From: a virus
Length of the DNA stretch: 64,000 bases
Direction: 5' to 3' (one strand)
IMG/VR virus record: IMGVR_UViG_3300011113_000640
Span: 248,001 to 312,000 of that record
In this document: positions 1 to 8,037 of the stretch, in pieces
Layout: every line of letters begins with the position of its first letter
Numbering within the stretch: the stretch's first letter is position 1
Made by a program: the position numbers and the translations under genes
Notes under the pieces: generated by a model
Database searches by the model: none
Told to the model about the DNA's origin: nothing
What the model saw: the letters and a program-made list of their open reading frames with translations, nothing else

Positions 1-1
1 C

Positions 2-799
2 GAAGAGTTACAATGGCTCAAACGCGGTGAAGACAAAAAACAAAGCCATCACTATCAAATGTTGCGACAAGGTGCTTGGCCCAGAGAAAATCAGCAGTTT
101 TGGTCAGAGATAGATCAGATAGTGAATCAAATACGATACATAGAATTCACTGGTGGCGAACCTTTCATGATACAAGAACACTTTGACATGTTGCAAGGGT
201 TGATAGATCGTGGCATAGCCCATCAGGTAGAAATACACTACAACACCAATGGAACCCAATGGCCAGAACAAGCCGAAGCGATATGGCGTCATTTCAAAAC
301 TGTTGAGATTGCGTTCAGCATTGATGATGTGGGTGCTAGATTTGAATATCAACGGACCAATGCAGTTTGGGATGAAGTAGTGGCCAACATTGAAAAATTT
401 AAACAGTTGCGTCAACGTCACAGCAACATAAAACTACAAGCGTGCATCACAGTCAATGTTTTCAATGTATATTATTTGGAATCAGTGGCCTTATGGGTTG
501 CACAGCAAGGTTTTAATTTCGTTTATTGGAACATGTTGCATGATGCATATTATTTTAGCATAGCCACACTGCCAGAATCAGCCAAGATTGGAATAGCCAA
601 AAAATTACAACAGGCACAGGTACCAGAATCAATCCGACGAGAGTTTGAAAAAATAATTGAATTTATGAACAACGGTGCTGGTCTTGATGGCAAGTTATTG
701 AAAATTAGAACCACAGATTTTGACTACAAACGCGGTCAAAACTTGGCCGTGGTTGCACCTGAATATGCTGCCCTGATAGATTATGCCGGCCCCAATTAA
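2..799 (+). CDS. Radical SAM protein, 5' end cut by window edge
   Basis: The frame is open from base 2, so the N-terminus, including the expected CxxxCxxC iron-sulfur motif, lies outside the window. The visible part has the radical SAM glycine-rich motif IEFTGGEPF, followed by a strand ending in YNTNGT and IAFSIDDVG, the usual layout of the core barrel. It overlaps the next radical SAM gene by 17 bases, so the two are probably translated together and may act on the same substrate. The substrate is unknown. Similar twitch-type radical SAM proteins occur next to glycosyltransferases in marine T4-like phages. Confidence 0.75.
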   Translation, partial: EELQWLKRGEDKKQSHHYQMLRQGAWPRENQQFWSEIDQIVNQIRYIEFTGGEPFMIQEHFDMLQGLIDRGIAHQVEIHYNTNGTQWPEQAEAIWRHFKTVEIAFSIDDVGARFEYQRTNAVWDEVVANIEKFKQLRQRHSNIKLQACITVNVFNVYYLESVALWVAQQGFNFVYWNMLHDAYYFSIATLPESAKIGIAKKLQQAQVPESIRREFEKIIEFMNNGAGLDGKLLKIRTTDFDYKRGQNLAVVAPEYAALIDYAGPN

Positions 800-2090
800 T
801 CGTCCTGAAACCCTGTGCATGGCCCCATGGACACACACATATCTCAGTCCACAAACCGAAAGACGCATGTGCTGTGCCAGCCGAGAACCCGCACAAAACT
901 TCGAACAGTATATAGACACAGCTGCAGGTTCTGGAAAATATACACCTGTGAGCCTGGATGAGCACTGGAACAATCCTCACATACGAAGTGTGCGACTGAG
1001 GATGATGCAGGGAGAAATTTTGCCCGAGTGTGAAGTATGTAACAATAAGTTATTGAACACTGACGTATACAGAGACTACTTCAATCGATTATTTGGTCAC
1101 AAATATGAAGAGTGCATGCGTGCCACCGATCGCTATGGGTTCACCAAAGTAAGACCAGTCAGTTGGGATTATAGGTTCAGTAATCTATGTAACTTCAAAT
1201 GTCGCATGTGTGGAGACATGCTGAGCAGTGCCTGGGAAAGTGAACAACGACAGCACAATATGATTGACTGGTCAAATCCAAAAAATACATGGATGCGACC
1301 CGAGGTACGAGAAAAGATTTCAGCTTATCAAGATTCGCAGATTGAGGCCGAATTCGCTTTGGCGGTAGAGCAACATCGTGTGGAAGAAGTATACTGGGTG
1401 GGTGGTGAACCACTCATGTACGAACAACACTGGCGTTATATGCAACGTATTATTGAACTTGGAGATGGACCACGTGTGTATGCCAGATACAACACCAATC
1501 TCAGTAGGGTAGATTATCGCGGAACAAATCTTTATCGTGATATTCTGGCACACATACGTGATTGGCAAATCTGTGCAAGCCTGGATGGCACTGGTGCTAC
1601 GGGCGAATATATAAGGACAGGGTTGGATTATGTTGCATGGTTAGAGAATTTCAAACAAGGGCTAGAAATTACACATCATCGCAGACAGATGCGCATTGAT
1701 TTCACGTTGACATTGCCTGGCCTGTTTGAAGTTGTAAATATCCAGAGACTGGCCGATGAGTTAAATGTAGACATACTGGCCAAAGTAATATTTAGTTTTA
1801 CTCCAGACATTGTAATGAGTCCCTTGGCATTGCCCAGACCTGTTTTAGAGAGAGTGGTTGATGAACTTGCTGACCAAATACCCAACGGAGCACTCCGAGA
1901 TGTGCTAAATCAACTCAAACAACGACCGACCTTTGCCGAACAATGGCCAGATTCTTATCAGGCAGGACTTGCAAAAGGCAAGGCTCGTGTGCTAAAATTA
2001 GAACAGATCCGTGGAGACAGTTACACCATGGCCGACATTTTACAATCTAACAAAGACATATATGACTGGTACCAAGCGATTGCTACTTGA
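783..2090 (+). CDS. Radical SAM protein (twitch/SPASM-like)
   Basis: 435 aa. The iron-sulfur motif CNFKCRMC lies near residue 138, followed by VYWVGGEPL (GGE motif) and YNTNLS, so the [4Fe-4S]/SAM core is intact. The N-terminus carries LCMAPWTHTYLSP and MCCASR and a later cysteine pair (CEVCN), resembling the extra cluster region that in such proteins often sits C-terminally. The ATG overlaps the upstream radical SAM gene. Its neighbours (another radical SAM, carbamoyltransferase, amidinotransferase) suggest modification of a small molecule, peptide or sugar. The substrate cannot be told from sequence. Confidence 0.8.
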   Translation: MPAPINRPETLCMAPWTHTYLSPQTERRMCCASREPAQNFEQYIDTAAGSGKYTPVSLDEHWNNPHIRSVRLRMMQGEILPECEVCNNKLLNTDVYRDYFNRLFGHKYEECMRATDRYGFTKVRPVSWDYRFSNLCNFKCRMCGDMLSSAWESEQRQHNMIDWSNPKNTWMRPEVREKISAYQDSQIEAEFALAVEQHRVEEVYWVGGEPLMYEQHWRYMQRIIELGDGPRVYARYNTNLSRVDYRGTNLYRDILAHIRDWQICASLDGTGATGEYIRTGLDYVAWLENFKQGLEITHHRRQMRIDFTLTLPGLFEVVNIQRLADELNVDILAKVIFSFTPDIVMSPLALPRPVLERVVDELADQIPNGALRDVLNQLKQRPTFAEQWPDSYQAGLAKGKARVLKLEQIRGDSYTMADILQSNKDIYDWYQAIAT

Positions 2091-3117
2091 TGTTGTTGAG
2101 CTAGACCTAGGCACGCCCGAAGATCTGTTGCGTGTGTATGTCAACATCTACGACAATAGTCTCAGCCGCAAATGGCTGATTGCCTTGAACAATTTGCTCG
2201 AGAACAATTATCATCTGGAAAAAAATTACTGTTTTTTTGGATTTGCAGACGGTCCTAGGAATGGGTCATATATCCTGGATCAAATAAATCGTAGTATACA
2301 GTCCATCAATGATAGCGATCTAGGATACCGTATCAATGATCATTTTGACATGAATAACAGTGTTGATGATCGAGGTGCAGTTGCCCGTGAACATTTCAAT
2401 CAGCTGCACAGATACTTTGAAGACCTACAAGGTGGCAGCGGCCACATCAGTGATTACTACTGGCGGGCAGATAATGCCACACGGTGGCATATCAGACAAT
2501 TGAATCTTTTGTGTCACGAATTTGAATCATGGCAACTGAGTTGGCGGAAGAAACACACAGCACCCGAATGGCAACGCCCGAGCCAACTCATGTGTTGGCT
2601 ATCAGCCCCAAGATTTGTATTGGACGAGGAAGACTATGAACTGTTTGGAATTGATACTATCAATCGCAGTCTGGGCGGAGTATATGTAGGAGTTAATAAA
2701 GCAGTTGGCAAACACCATTGGGAAGTATTCCAAGACGAAGGCCGCGACAGCCGGCTAAATGAACTCACAACCACTAGCCTCAAGGCACAGACCGAAGCCG
2801 CTGGCGACTTTGACATAGAGTGGGCCAACAATCCCGGCACATTTCCTTGGCAGATCAAACAGCTAAAGGAGTTTCGTGAATGGTTAACAGTCAACGGAAT
2901 TGATCCCGAAGATAAAAGTCTGACCATTGGTCATCCACAAGTAGGTCAGGTGGATCTGGTCCGCAGTTTTGATTCAGAAGATTACAAGCATATATGGAAC
3001 CAATTAAATACACACCTTAATGTTCATGCCATACGCACCAGCACGGTCAGTGCTGTGTACGAATATTGCTGGAGTGACCCTGATTACATGGAGAAACAAA
3101 TCAAATGTCTTGGATAA
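2062..3117 (+). CDS. Conserved phage-type protein of unknown function
   Basis: About 351 aa from the ATG at 2062; a GTG at 2011 in the same frame would make it longer but overlaps the upstream gene more. It is soluble and rich in aromatic residues, with no signal peptide, membrane segment or catalytic motif that I recognise. It sits between two radical SAM genes and a carbamoyltransferase, overlapping both neighbours, so it probably belongs to the same pathway. The start is uncertain because neither candidate has a strong ribosome binding site. Confidence 0.6.
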   Translation: MTGTKRLLLDVVELDLGTPEDLLRVYVNIYDNSLSRKWLIALNNLLENNYHLEKNYCFFGFADGPRNGSYILDQINRSIQSINDSDLGYRINDHFDMNNSVDDRGAVAREHFNQLHRYFEDLQGGSGHISDYYWRADNATRWHIRQLNLLCHEFESWQLSWRKKHTAPEWQRPSQLMCWLSAPRFVLDEEDYELFGIDTINRSLGGVYVGVNKAVGKHHWEVFQDEGRDSRLNELTTTSLKAQTEAAGDFDIEWANNPGTFPWQIKQLKEFREWLTVNGIDPEDKSLTIGHPQVGQVDLVRSFDSEDYKHIWNQLNTHLNVHAIRTSTVSAVYEYCWSDPDYMEKQIKCLG

Positions 3118-3206
3118 AAAACTTAATCAATCGCGTCAAATTAGAAATAAGATACAGAAAAAAGTTAAAAGAACTTCGCAAAAGAGATCCTTTTATCTAT
3201 AAATGA
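3105..3206 (+). CDS. Tiny basic peptide linking two genes
   Basis: 33 aa, starting MSWIKNLINR and ending RKKLKELRKRDPFIYK. Its start overlaps the end of the upstream gene and its TGA overlaps the ATG of the carbamoyltransferase (ATGA), so it is placed for translational coupling. From memory, a similar short peptide with the RKKLKELRKRDPFIY ending sits in the same position in cyanophage genomes. It is predicted to be a highly charged amphipathic helix. Function unknown; it might be a coupling leader or a membrane- or RNA-associated peptide. Confidence 0.65.
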   Translation: MSWIKNLINRVKLEIRYRKKLKELRKRDPFIYK

Positions 3207-4669
3207 AACATCAGTATATACTGGGACTCAGTGCCGGATTCCATGATGCGGCCGCCGCCGTGATCCGCAACGACGGTGAGATCGTTTTTGCTGGACACAG
3301 CGAACGCTATTCAAAAAAGAAAAATGATGCAGATACCTGTCCAGGTCTGCTGGAAGAATTTTGTAACTATCCTATAGACACCATTGCTTATTATGAACGC
3401 CCTTGGCTTAAACAGTTACGTAATCTTGTGAGTGGGCAAGGCATAGATTGGTCAAACATCACAGTACAACAAGTTCTTAAAAATCAACTGGGTTCATGGT
3501 TGCAACACCCACCCAGGCAAACTAAAACTTACAGTCATCACCTGTGCCATGCGGCTGCAGGTTTCCAAACAAGTCCATATGATCGCGCCACCTGTGTGGT
3601 CATAGATGCCATCGGCGAGTTTGACACCATTAGTATCTGGGGAGCAGAATATGACAAGCAAGATCGTGCGCAGTATAAAAAGTTATGGAGCCAAACTTAT
3701 CCTAGGAGCATCGGGCTCTTTTATAGTGCAATTACTCAGCGCATTGGCCTACACCCGTTAGACGAAGAATACATAACCATGGGCATGGCCGCATATGGCC
3801 AACCTCTGTATGTGGAAGAATGCAGAGCCTTGTTGGAAGACAATCTACACATAGGCATAGATCCTGCCTGGCTGTGGCTGGCCAGCAATGAAGATATTGC
3901 GGCCAGTGCCCAGGTGCTAACAGAAGAATTGATATATAGTATTATGCGCCGTGCCCAAGAATTTGGATGGAGTTCTAATCTAGTCTACCAGGGCGGCGTG
4001 GCTTTGAACTGTCTTGCTAATAGAAAACTCGGTGAATATTTTGAAAACATTTGGATTATGCCTTGTCCTGGTGACGCTGGCAATAGCCTTGGTGCTGCCG
4101 CATTGGCCCATGGAAGACGTTTACGCTGGACAGATGCGTACCTTGGCCACGAGATCCCAGGAGAATATCCTGTTCGCGCCCTCGTTGATCATTTACAAAG
4201 TGATAGAATCGTCGGTGTCGCTAGTGGTCGAGCAGAATTTGGGCCCCGAGCCTTGGGAAACAGAAGTTTGCTCGCAGACCCAAGAGGATCAGATATAAAG
4301 GATCAAGTCAATGAAATCAAACGCCGCCAAAAGTTTAGACCGTTTGCGCCGGTTATCCTGGCAGAGCAAGCTCATGAATTTTTTGATATGCCCCGGGGTT
4401 GGGATCACAGTCCTTATATGCAGTCAATCGCAACTTGCCGCAGTCCTGACTTATACCCTGCTATCTGTCATGTGGATAACACTAGCCGAGTACAGACTGT
4501 GTCAGCTGATGGTTCAGGCATTAGAGCACTGTTAGAAGCCTGGTATGAGCTCACAGGTTGTCCCATGTTGCTGAACACCAGTCTTAACATACGTGGTGAA
4601 CCCATGGTCAATGATCGTGCGGATGCCGACAGATTTGAACAGAAGTATAATGTAAAAGTGTTTAGTTAA
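3203..4669 (+). CDS. Carbamoyltransferase, NodU/CmcH family
   Basis: 488 aa. Members transfer a carbamoyl group from carbamoyl phosphate, via carbamoyl-adenylate, to a hydroxyl of a sugar or antibiotic. Visible family motifs are the N-terminal GLSAGFHDAAAAVI, the metal-binding HHLCHAAAGF, the actin-like PCPGDAGNSLGAAALA, and the C-terminal YrdC-like part with GRAEFGPRALGNRSLLADPR and FRPFAPVIL. The family is usually 480-600 aa, so this is near full length. With the adjacent sugar genes, O-carbamoylation of a phage or host glycan is a reasonable inference. Confidence 0.9.
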   Translation: MKHQYILGLSAGFHDAAAAVIRNDGEIVFAGHSERYSKKKNDADTCPGLLEEFCNYPIDTIAYYERPWLKQLRNLVSGQGIDWSNITVQQVLKNQLGSWLQHPPRQTKTYSHHLCHAAAGFQTSPYDRATCVVIDAIGEFDTISIWGAEYDKQDRAQYKKLWSQTYPRSIGLFYSAITQRIGLHPLDEEYITMGMAAYGQPLYVEECRALLEDNLHIGIDPAWLWLASNEDIAASAQVLTEELIYSIMRRAQEFGWSSNLVYQGGVALNCLANRKLGEYFENIWIMPCPGDAGNSLGAAALAHGRRLRWTDAYLGHEIPGEYPVRALVDHLQSDRIVGVASGRAEFGPRALGNRSLLADPRGSDIKDQVNEIKRRQKFRPFAPVILAEQAHEFFDMPRGWDHSPYMQSIATCRSPDLYPAICHVDNTSRVQTVSADGSGIRALLEAWYELTGCPMLLNTSLNIRGEPMVNDRADADRFEQKYNVKVFS

Positions 4670-5912
4670 CGAACCATGGAGCCCAGTCTGGAACCACTTC
4701 TCGAAGTGGTTTTTTACTGACTGTGTCTTCGAGTTTGATGTGTTGTACGAATTGATCCAATGCTCGAGGATTGAATTCAACATTTTCCACTGTGCTGATC
4801 AAACGATCTATGGTTTGAACGTAGCCGTATTCATAATTAATGTATTCTGGATTTAGGTAGTGTTCGTAGCGTTTTCTACCAGCTCGTAATCGCTCCAAGG
4901 CCAATGACTTTAATTCAGGAGGCAAAGCAGCCATTCCTAAGTGCTCTTGAAACACATGACTTACACTGACAAATTTTAAATCATTGCTGTGACACCAATC
5001 TACAAAATCCATGGCACCCAGTATGTTGACACCTGTTACCACATGATTTATAATTTCATGCACTGGACTTTGATGTATCTTGGCAACATTCTCTTGTATG
5101 TTTGCCCAACGTGCCCCACGGCGTTGATATTCAATCACATCGCCTACGCCGTCGATGCTAACAGTGTACAATACTTTTTTAAACTGTTTGAATTTTTCAA
5201 CTAGGTCATCTGGAAAGTCACTGGCATTGGTCAATACAGTAATAATCATGTTTGATGCCAAGCCTTGAGCTATCACATGATCAATTAATTTGATCACTTC
5301 AGGTTGTAGAATTGTTTCCCCGCCGGTGAATCCTAAAATTTTCACATCTCGGATCACATCAAAAAAATCCACATCCACAGCATTGATTTGATATTTGGAT
5401 TTTGCACCTTGTTTGATATCAAACACATGGCGTTGGCTGCTGGCACCAGCATAGCACATCACGCAGGCATAATTGCAGTAGTTACTGGGCATGTAGTCCA
5501 GGGCATACACGCTGTCAGCCACAAGACCTGTCTCTACAATTCGTTGGACCTCGGCCATGATATCTATGTCAAGATGTTCAAAAAGATATTCGTTGTTGAG
5601 TTGTCGTGGACTGCTGGCACCAACTCTCTCTGCATTTATACAAGTGCCGCACAAATCAGGCATGACACCATCTAAAAAACTTTGACGCATGTTTTTCCAG
5701 ATGTCACTGTTTCTGGTGTCTGTGATATTGTTGTTTTGTATGTTCCAGCGCTCGCCGGCTTGGATGATGCTACACGGTCTTACAAAATTATCAACTGTTT
5801 GATCAAGACCAACCACACCGCAGGTAGAATAAAAACTGTTGACAAAAGGAGCCAAACACATCTTTTCTCCATATTTGTGGTAAAGTTTCTTTACATCTTC
5901 TTTGCAATTCAT
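4662..5912 (-). CDS. Radical SAM protein (twitch domain)
   Basis: 416 aa from the ATG at 5912, chosen because it overlaps the stop of the upstream amidinotransferase as ATGA; a longer in-frame start lacks support. The cluster motif CNYACVMC is near residue 148, followed by ILGFTGGETIL and VLTNASDF. An N-terminal MCLAPFVNSFYSTCG and two further cysteines (CGTC) resemble those of the plus-strand radical SAM at 783, so the two are probably paralogues. The gene ends convergently, overlapping the carbamoyltransferase by 8 bases. Substrate unknown. Confidence 0.8.
   Translation of the reverse strand: MNCKEDVKKLYHKYGEKMCLAPFVNSFYSTCGVVGLDQTVDNFVRPCSIIQAGERWNIQNNNITDTRNSDIWKNMRQSFLDGVMPDLCGTCINAERVGASSPRQLNNEYLFEHLDIDIMAEVQRIVETGLVADSVYALDYMPSNYCNYACVMCYAGASSQRHVFDIKQGAKSKYQINAVDVDFFDVIRDVKILGFTGGETILQPEVIKLIDHVIAQGLASNMIITVLTNASDFPDDLVEKFKQFKKVLYTVSIDGVGDVIEYQRRGARWANIQENVAKIHQSPVHEIINHVVTGVNILGAMDFVDWCHSNDLKFVSVSHVFQEHLGMAALPPELKSLALERLRAGRKRYEHYLNPEYINYEYGYVQTIDRLISTVENVEFNPRALDQFVQHIKLEDTVSKKPLREVVPDWAPWFVN
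4692..4715 (+). terminator. Rho-independent terminator inside the convergent gene
   Basis: A 7-bp stem (ACCACTT / AAGTGGT) with a CTCG loop is followed by a run of seven T on the plus strand. It lies 23 bases after the carbamoyltransferase stop, within the 3' end of the minus-strand radical SAM gene, and would end the plus-strand operon. Confidence 0.7.
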
Positions 5913-6928
5913 AGATAAGTTTCTAATCCGCCACGTCGACGTAGATCTTGAGTACAACAACTGATACCGCCGTCCCAAAAATAACTATGCCGTAGTTCCG
6001 AGATGATAGGATTGATTCTGTGCTTCTTACAAAAATTAAATACATCTTTGTTGTAAGCACTGAATATCACATTTTCTTCATCTAACACAAGACAGTTGAC
6101 ATCAAACACTGTTTCGGCCACAAAGCCAGTCCATTTTTTCAGATACGCATCTACAAATTCTGTGAATTCTGGAGTAGGAGTTTGTCCTTGTACATACCAT
6201 GCGCCTGGATTGGCTTCCCATTTGAACTTGCCAACTTCCATGGCAGCCCAGATGCTACTATCCCAGATCTTTAACACTTCCCATCCAGGAAAATCTTTAG
6301 CCAGGTGCAAGTGCATGTCGTGTTTGCTTGACAATATTACACCGGGTTTAAGAATGGCAAACACAGCATCTCCATGACCGTCTGTGACTGCCTCGTGAAT
6401 TCGGTATTCGGATCCCAGCACATTGTCAACAATCCATCGGGTTTGTTCTGGTTTGAGATAATCGCTGTTGTCAAAAAATACATCGCGTCCCACACGAACT
6501 ATACAACTGGCACTGGCTCCGTTTAATATGCAATCAGAATCAAATTCGCCCTGGTGAGGATTTACAATTTGATCTGTAAATTGAGAACAAATATCATCCA
6601 ACTCTTTCATGGGTAACACACGCAGTAATTTTTGACCTAAACTTATTTGCCAATCTCTCGGAGTCAATGGTGGCAAAGGCGCACCATAGCTGTTGATTTG
6701 TGCGTTATAAAAGCTATCTCGATTCATCAAGGTTGGTCGGTGCACTTTCGCACCATATTGCTCTATGGTTTGTTGGAGATTGTTTAAGTCTTCTTCAGTT
6801 TCGGCCAGTATGTGTTGCAATTGATTACGAACCTGTGCATTGTCAATGAAGTCAAAATAGTCAGGTGAGTAAGCTCGACCAACTATGACTTCTTCAAGGG
6901 GTTGCCAACTGGTATAGGAATTGATCAT
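5909..6928 (-). CDS. Amidinotransferase / arginine-deiminase fold enzyme
   Basis: 339 aa. Glycine amidinotransferase-type enzymes move an amidino group from arginine to an amine via a cysteine thiouronium intermediate. Visible elements are the catalytic-His motif VTDGHGDAVF, an acidic segment EFDSDCILNGASASCIVRVG before it, and the C-terminal FWDGGISCCTQDLRRRGG holding the presumed nucleophilic cysteine. The start follows the glycosyltransferase-like gene with an ATGA overlap. Phages with carbamoyltransferase and radical SAM neighbours often carry this gene. The acceptor is unknown, and a hydrolase (deiminase) activity is also possible. Confidence 0.8.
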   Translation of the reverse strand: MINSYTSWQPLEEVIVGRAYSPDYFDFIDNAQVRNQLQHILAETEEDLNNLQQTIEQYGAKVHRPTLMNRDSFYNAQINSYGAPLPPLTPRDWQISLGQKLLRVLPMKELDDICSQFTDQIVNPHQGEFDSDCILNGASASCIVRVGRDVFFDNSDYLKPEQTRWIVDNVLGSEYRIHEAVTDGHGDAVFAILKPGVILSSKHDMHLHLAKDFPGWEVLKIWDSSIWAAMEVGKFKWEANPGAWYVQGQTPTPEFTEFVDAYLKKWTGFVAETVFDVNCLVLDEENVIFSAYNKDVFNFCKKHRINPIISELRHSYFWDGGISCCTQDLRRRGGLETYL

Positions 6929-8037
6929 GATAATTGTTTGTGTAGGTTATTTAACATGTGCGTGAGCTCCTGCCACAAAATGTCAGCAAACCCGCCGCGG
7001 TAAAAATGATTGTAGTTGTGTTCAACCATTGGCAAACAGGCTCGATGTATCTCAGCACGTTCTTGAACACTGAGATTATCTAGATCTTTTAATAATTTTG
7101 TAACTTTTTCCAATCTCAAGATGTCATCGGTTTCGCAGTCATAGCTTTCGTCCAGTATACCGCTGAATGTTTTGAATCCATAACTTCTAAGGTACTCTAG
7201 GCTACCAGCAGGAGCTACCAAAACAAAAGGCATTTCCAAGACAATGGCTTTAAAAGTTTTTTCTGTGAGGTGTGTTCTACGTCCGAAATAAACAGTTTCA
7301 GTTGGTACATATACTAAGCTGTCGGCCGCTTCATTGAAATTGGTCAACCAACAGCTGGTCATGTTTTGTGTTGTTTCACCAGAAAAAAATCTGGGCAAAT
7401 CGGCCTGTTCAAACACTTGGATGATGTCCCGGTATACATTGGTATATTTTTGTGCTATACTAGTGATATCTATATTTTCAATCGGACATATCCTAGGTGC
7501 TGATATATGATTATTTTGCAGTTCTTGCTTGAACACATGATAAAGAAACAACACACGATGATCTCTTCTCCCGCCAACAATGCGGTTTGGACTCATGAAA
7601 GTTCGTGTGGGCTTTCTATCACGTGCCCGATCAATCAAGAAAGTTCGATCATATCCGCGAAACCAGTCAAGACAGGCCCAGCCGTGGAAAAAATAATAGT
7701 GACTGGTCCATTCATAGGTTTGGCACAGTTGTTCGACCTTTTCTCCAAGTTCACTTACTACAACATGTCCAAATGGGTGTGGTTTGTTGGGCCACCATAC
7801 ATCGGTATTTCTACGCAATACGTCTTGAAAAAGTGGATCAAACAATTCAATATCAACGGGTTCTTGATCGTGCATGAAAACATAATTGGTTTCTTTGATG
7901 TCATCTCTGCCAAGATTAAATAAGTGCTCAGGATCTGTGTGTCCAAACGGATCACAAAAAAACAATCTTGTTCCTGGACAGTTTTTATCTAGCCAAGGCC
8001 AAAATGTATTGTTGTAAATCTCATCTATTCTAATCAT
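6925..8037 (-). CDS. Glycosyltransferase-like phage protein (EKTFK family)
   Basis: 370 aa. The C-terminal half has THLTEKTFKAIVLEMPFVL and then LEYLRSYGFKTFSGILDESYD, a signature of a phage glycosyltransferase-like family loosely similar to fucosyltransferase-type donor sites. The same signature is in the genes at 12588-13679 and 25870-26808, so this phage has three family members. The ATG at 8037 shares the palindrome CATG with the divergent plus-strand gene. The N-terminal half is divergent. Donor and acceptor are unknown. Confidence 0.65.
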   Translation of the reverse strand: MIRIDEIYNNTFWPWLDKNCPGTRLFFCDPFGHTDPEHLFNLGRDDIKETNYVFMHDQEPVDIELFDPLFQDVLRRNTDVWWPNKPHPFGHVVVSELGEKVEQLCQTYEWTSHYYFFHGWACLDWFRGYDRTFLIDRARDRKPTRTFMSPNRIVGGRRDHRVLFLYHVFKQELQNNHISAPRICPIENIDITSIAQKYTNVYRDIIQVFEQADLPRFFSGETTQNMTSCWLTNFNEAADSLVYVPTETVYFGRRTHLTEKTFKAIVLEMPFVLVAPAGSLEYLRSYGFKTFSGILDESYDCETDDILRLEKVTKLLKDLDNLSVQERAEIHRACLPMVEHNYNHFYRGGFADILWQELTHMLNNLHKQLS

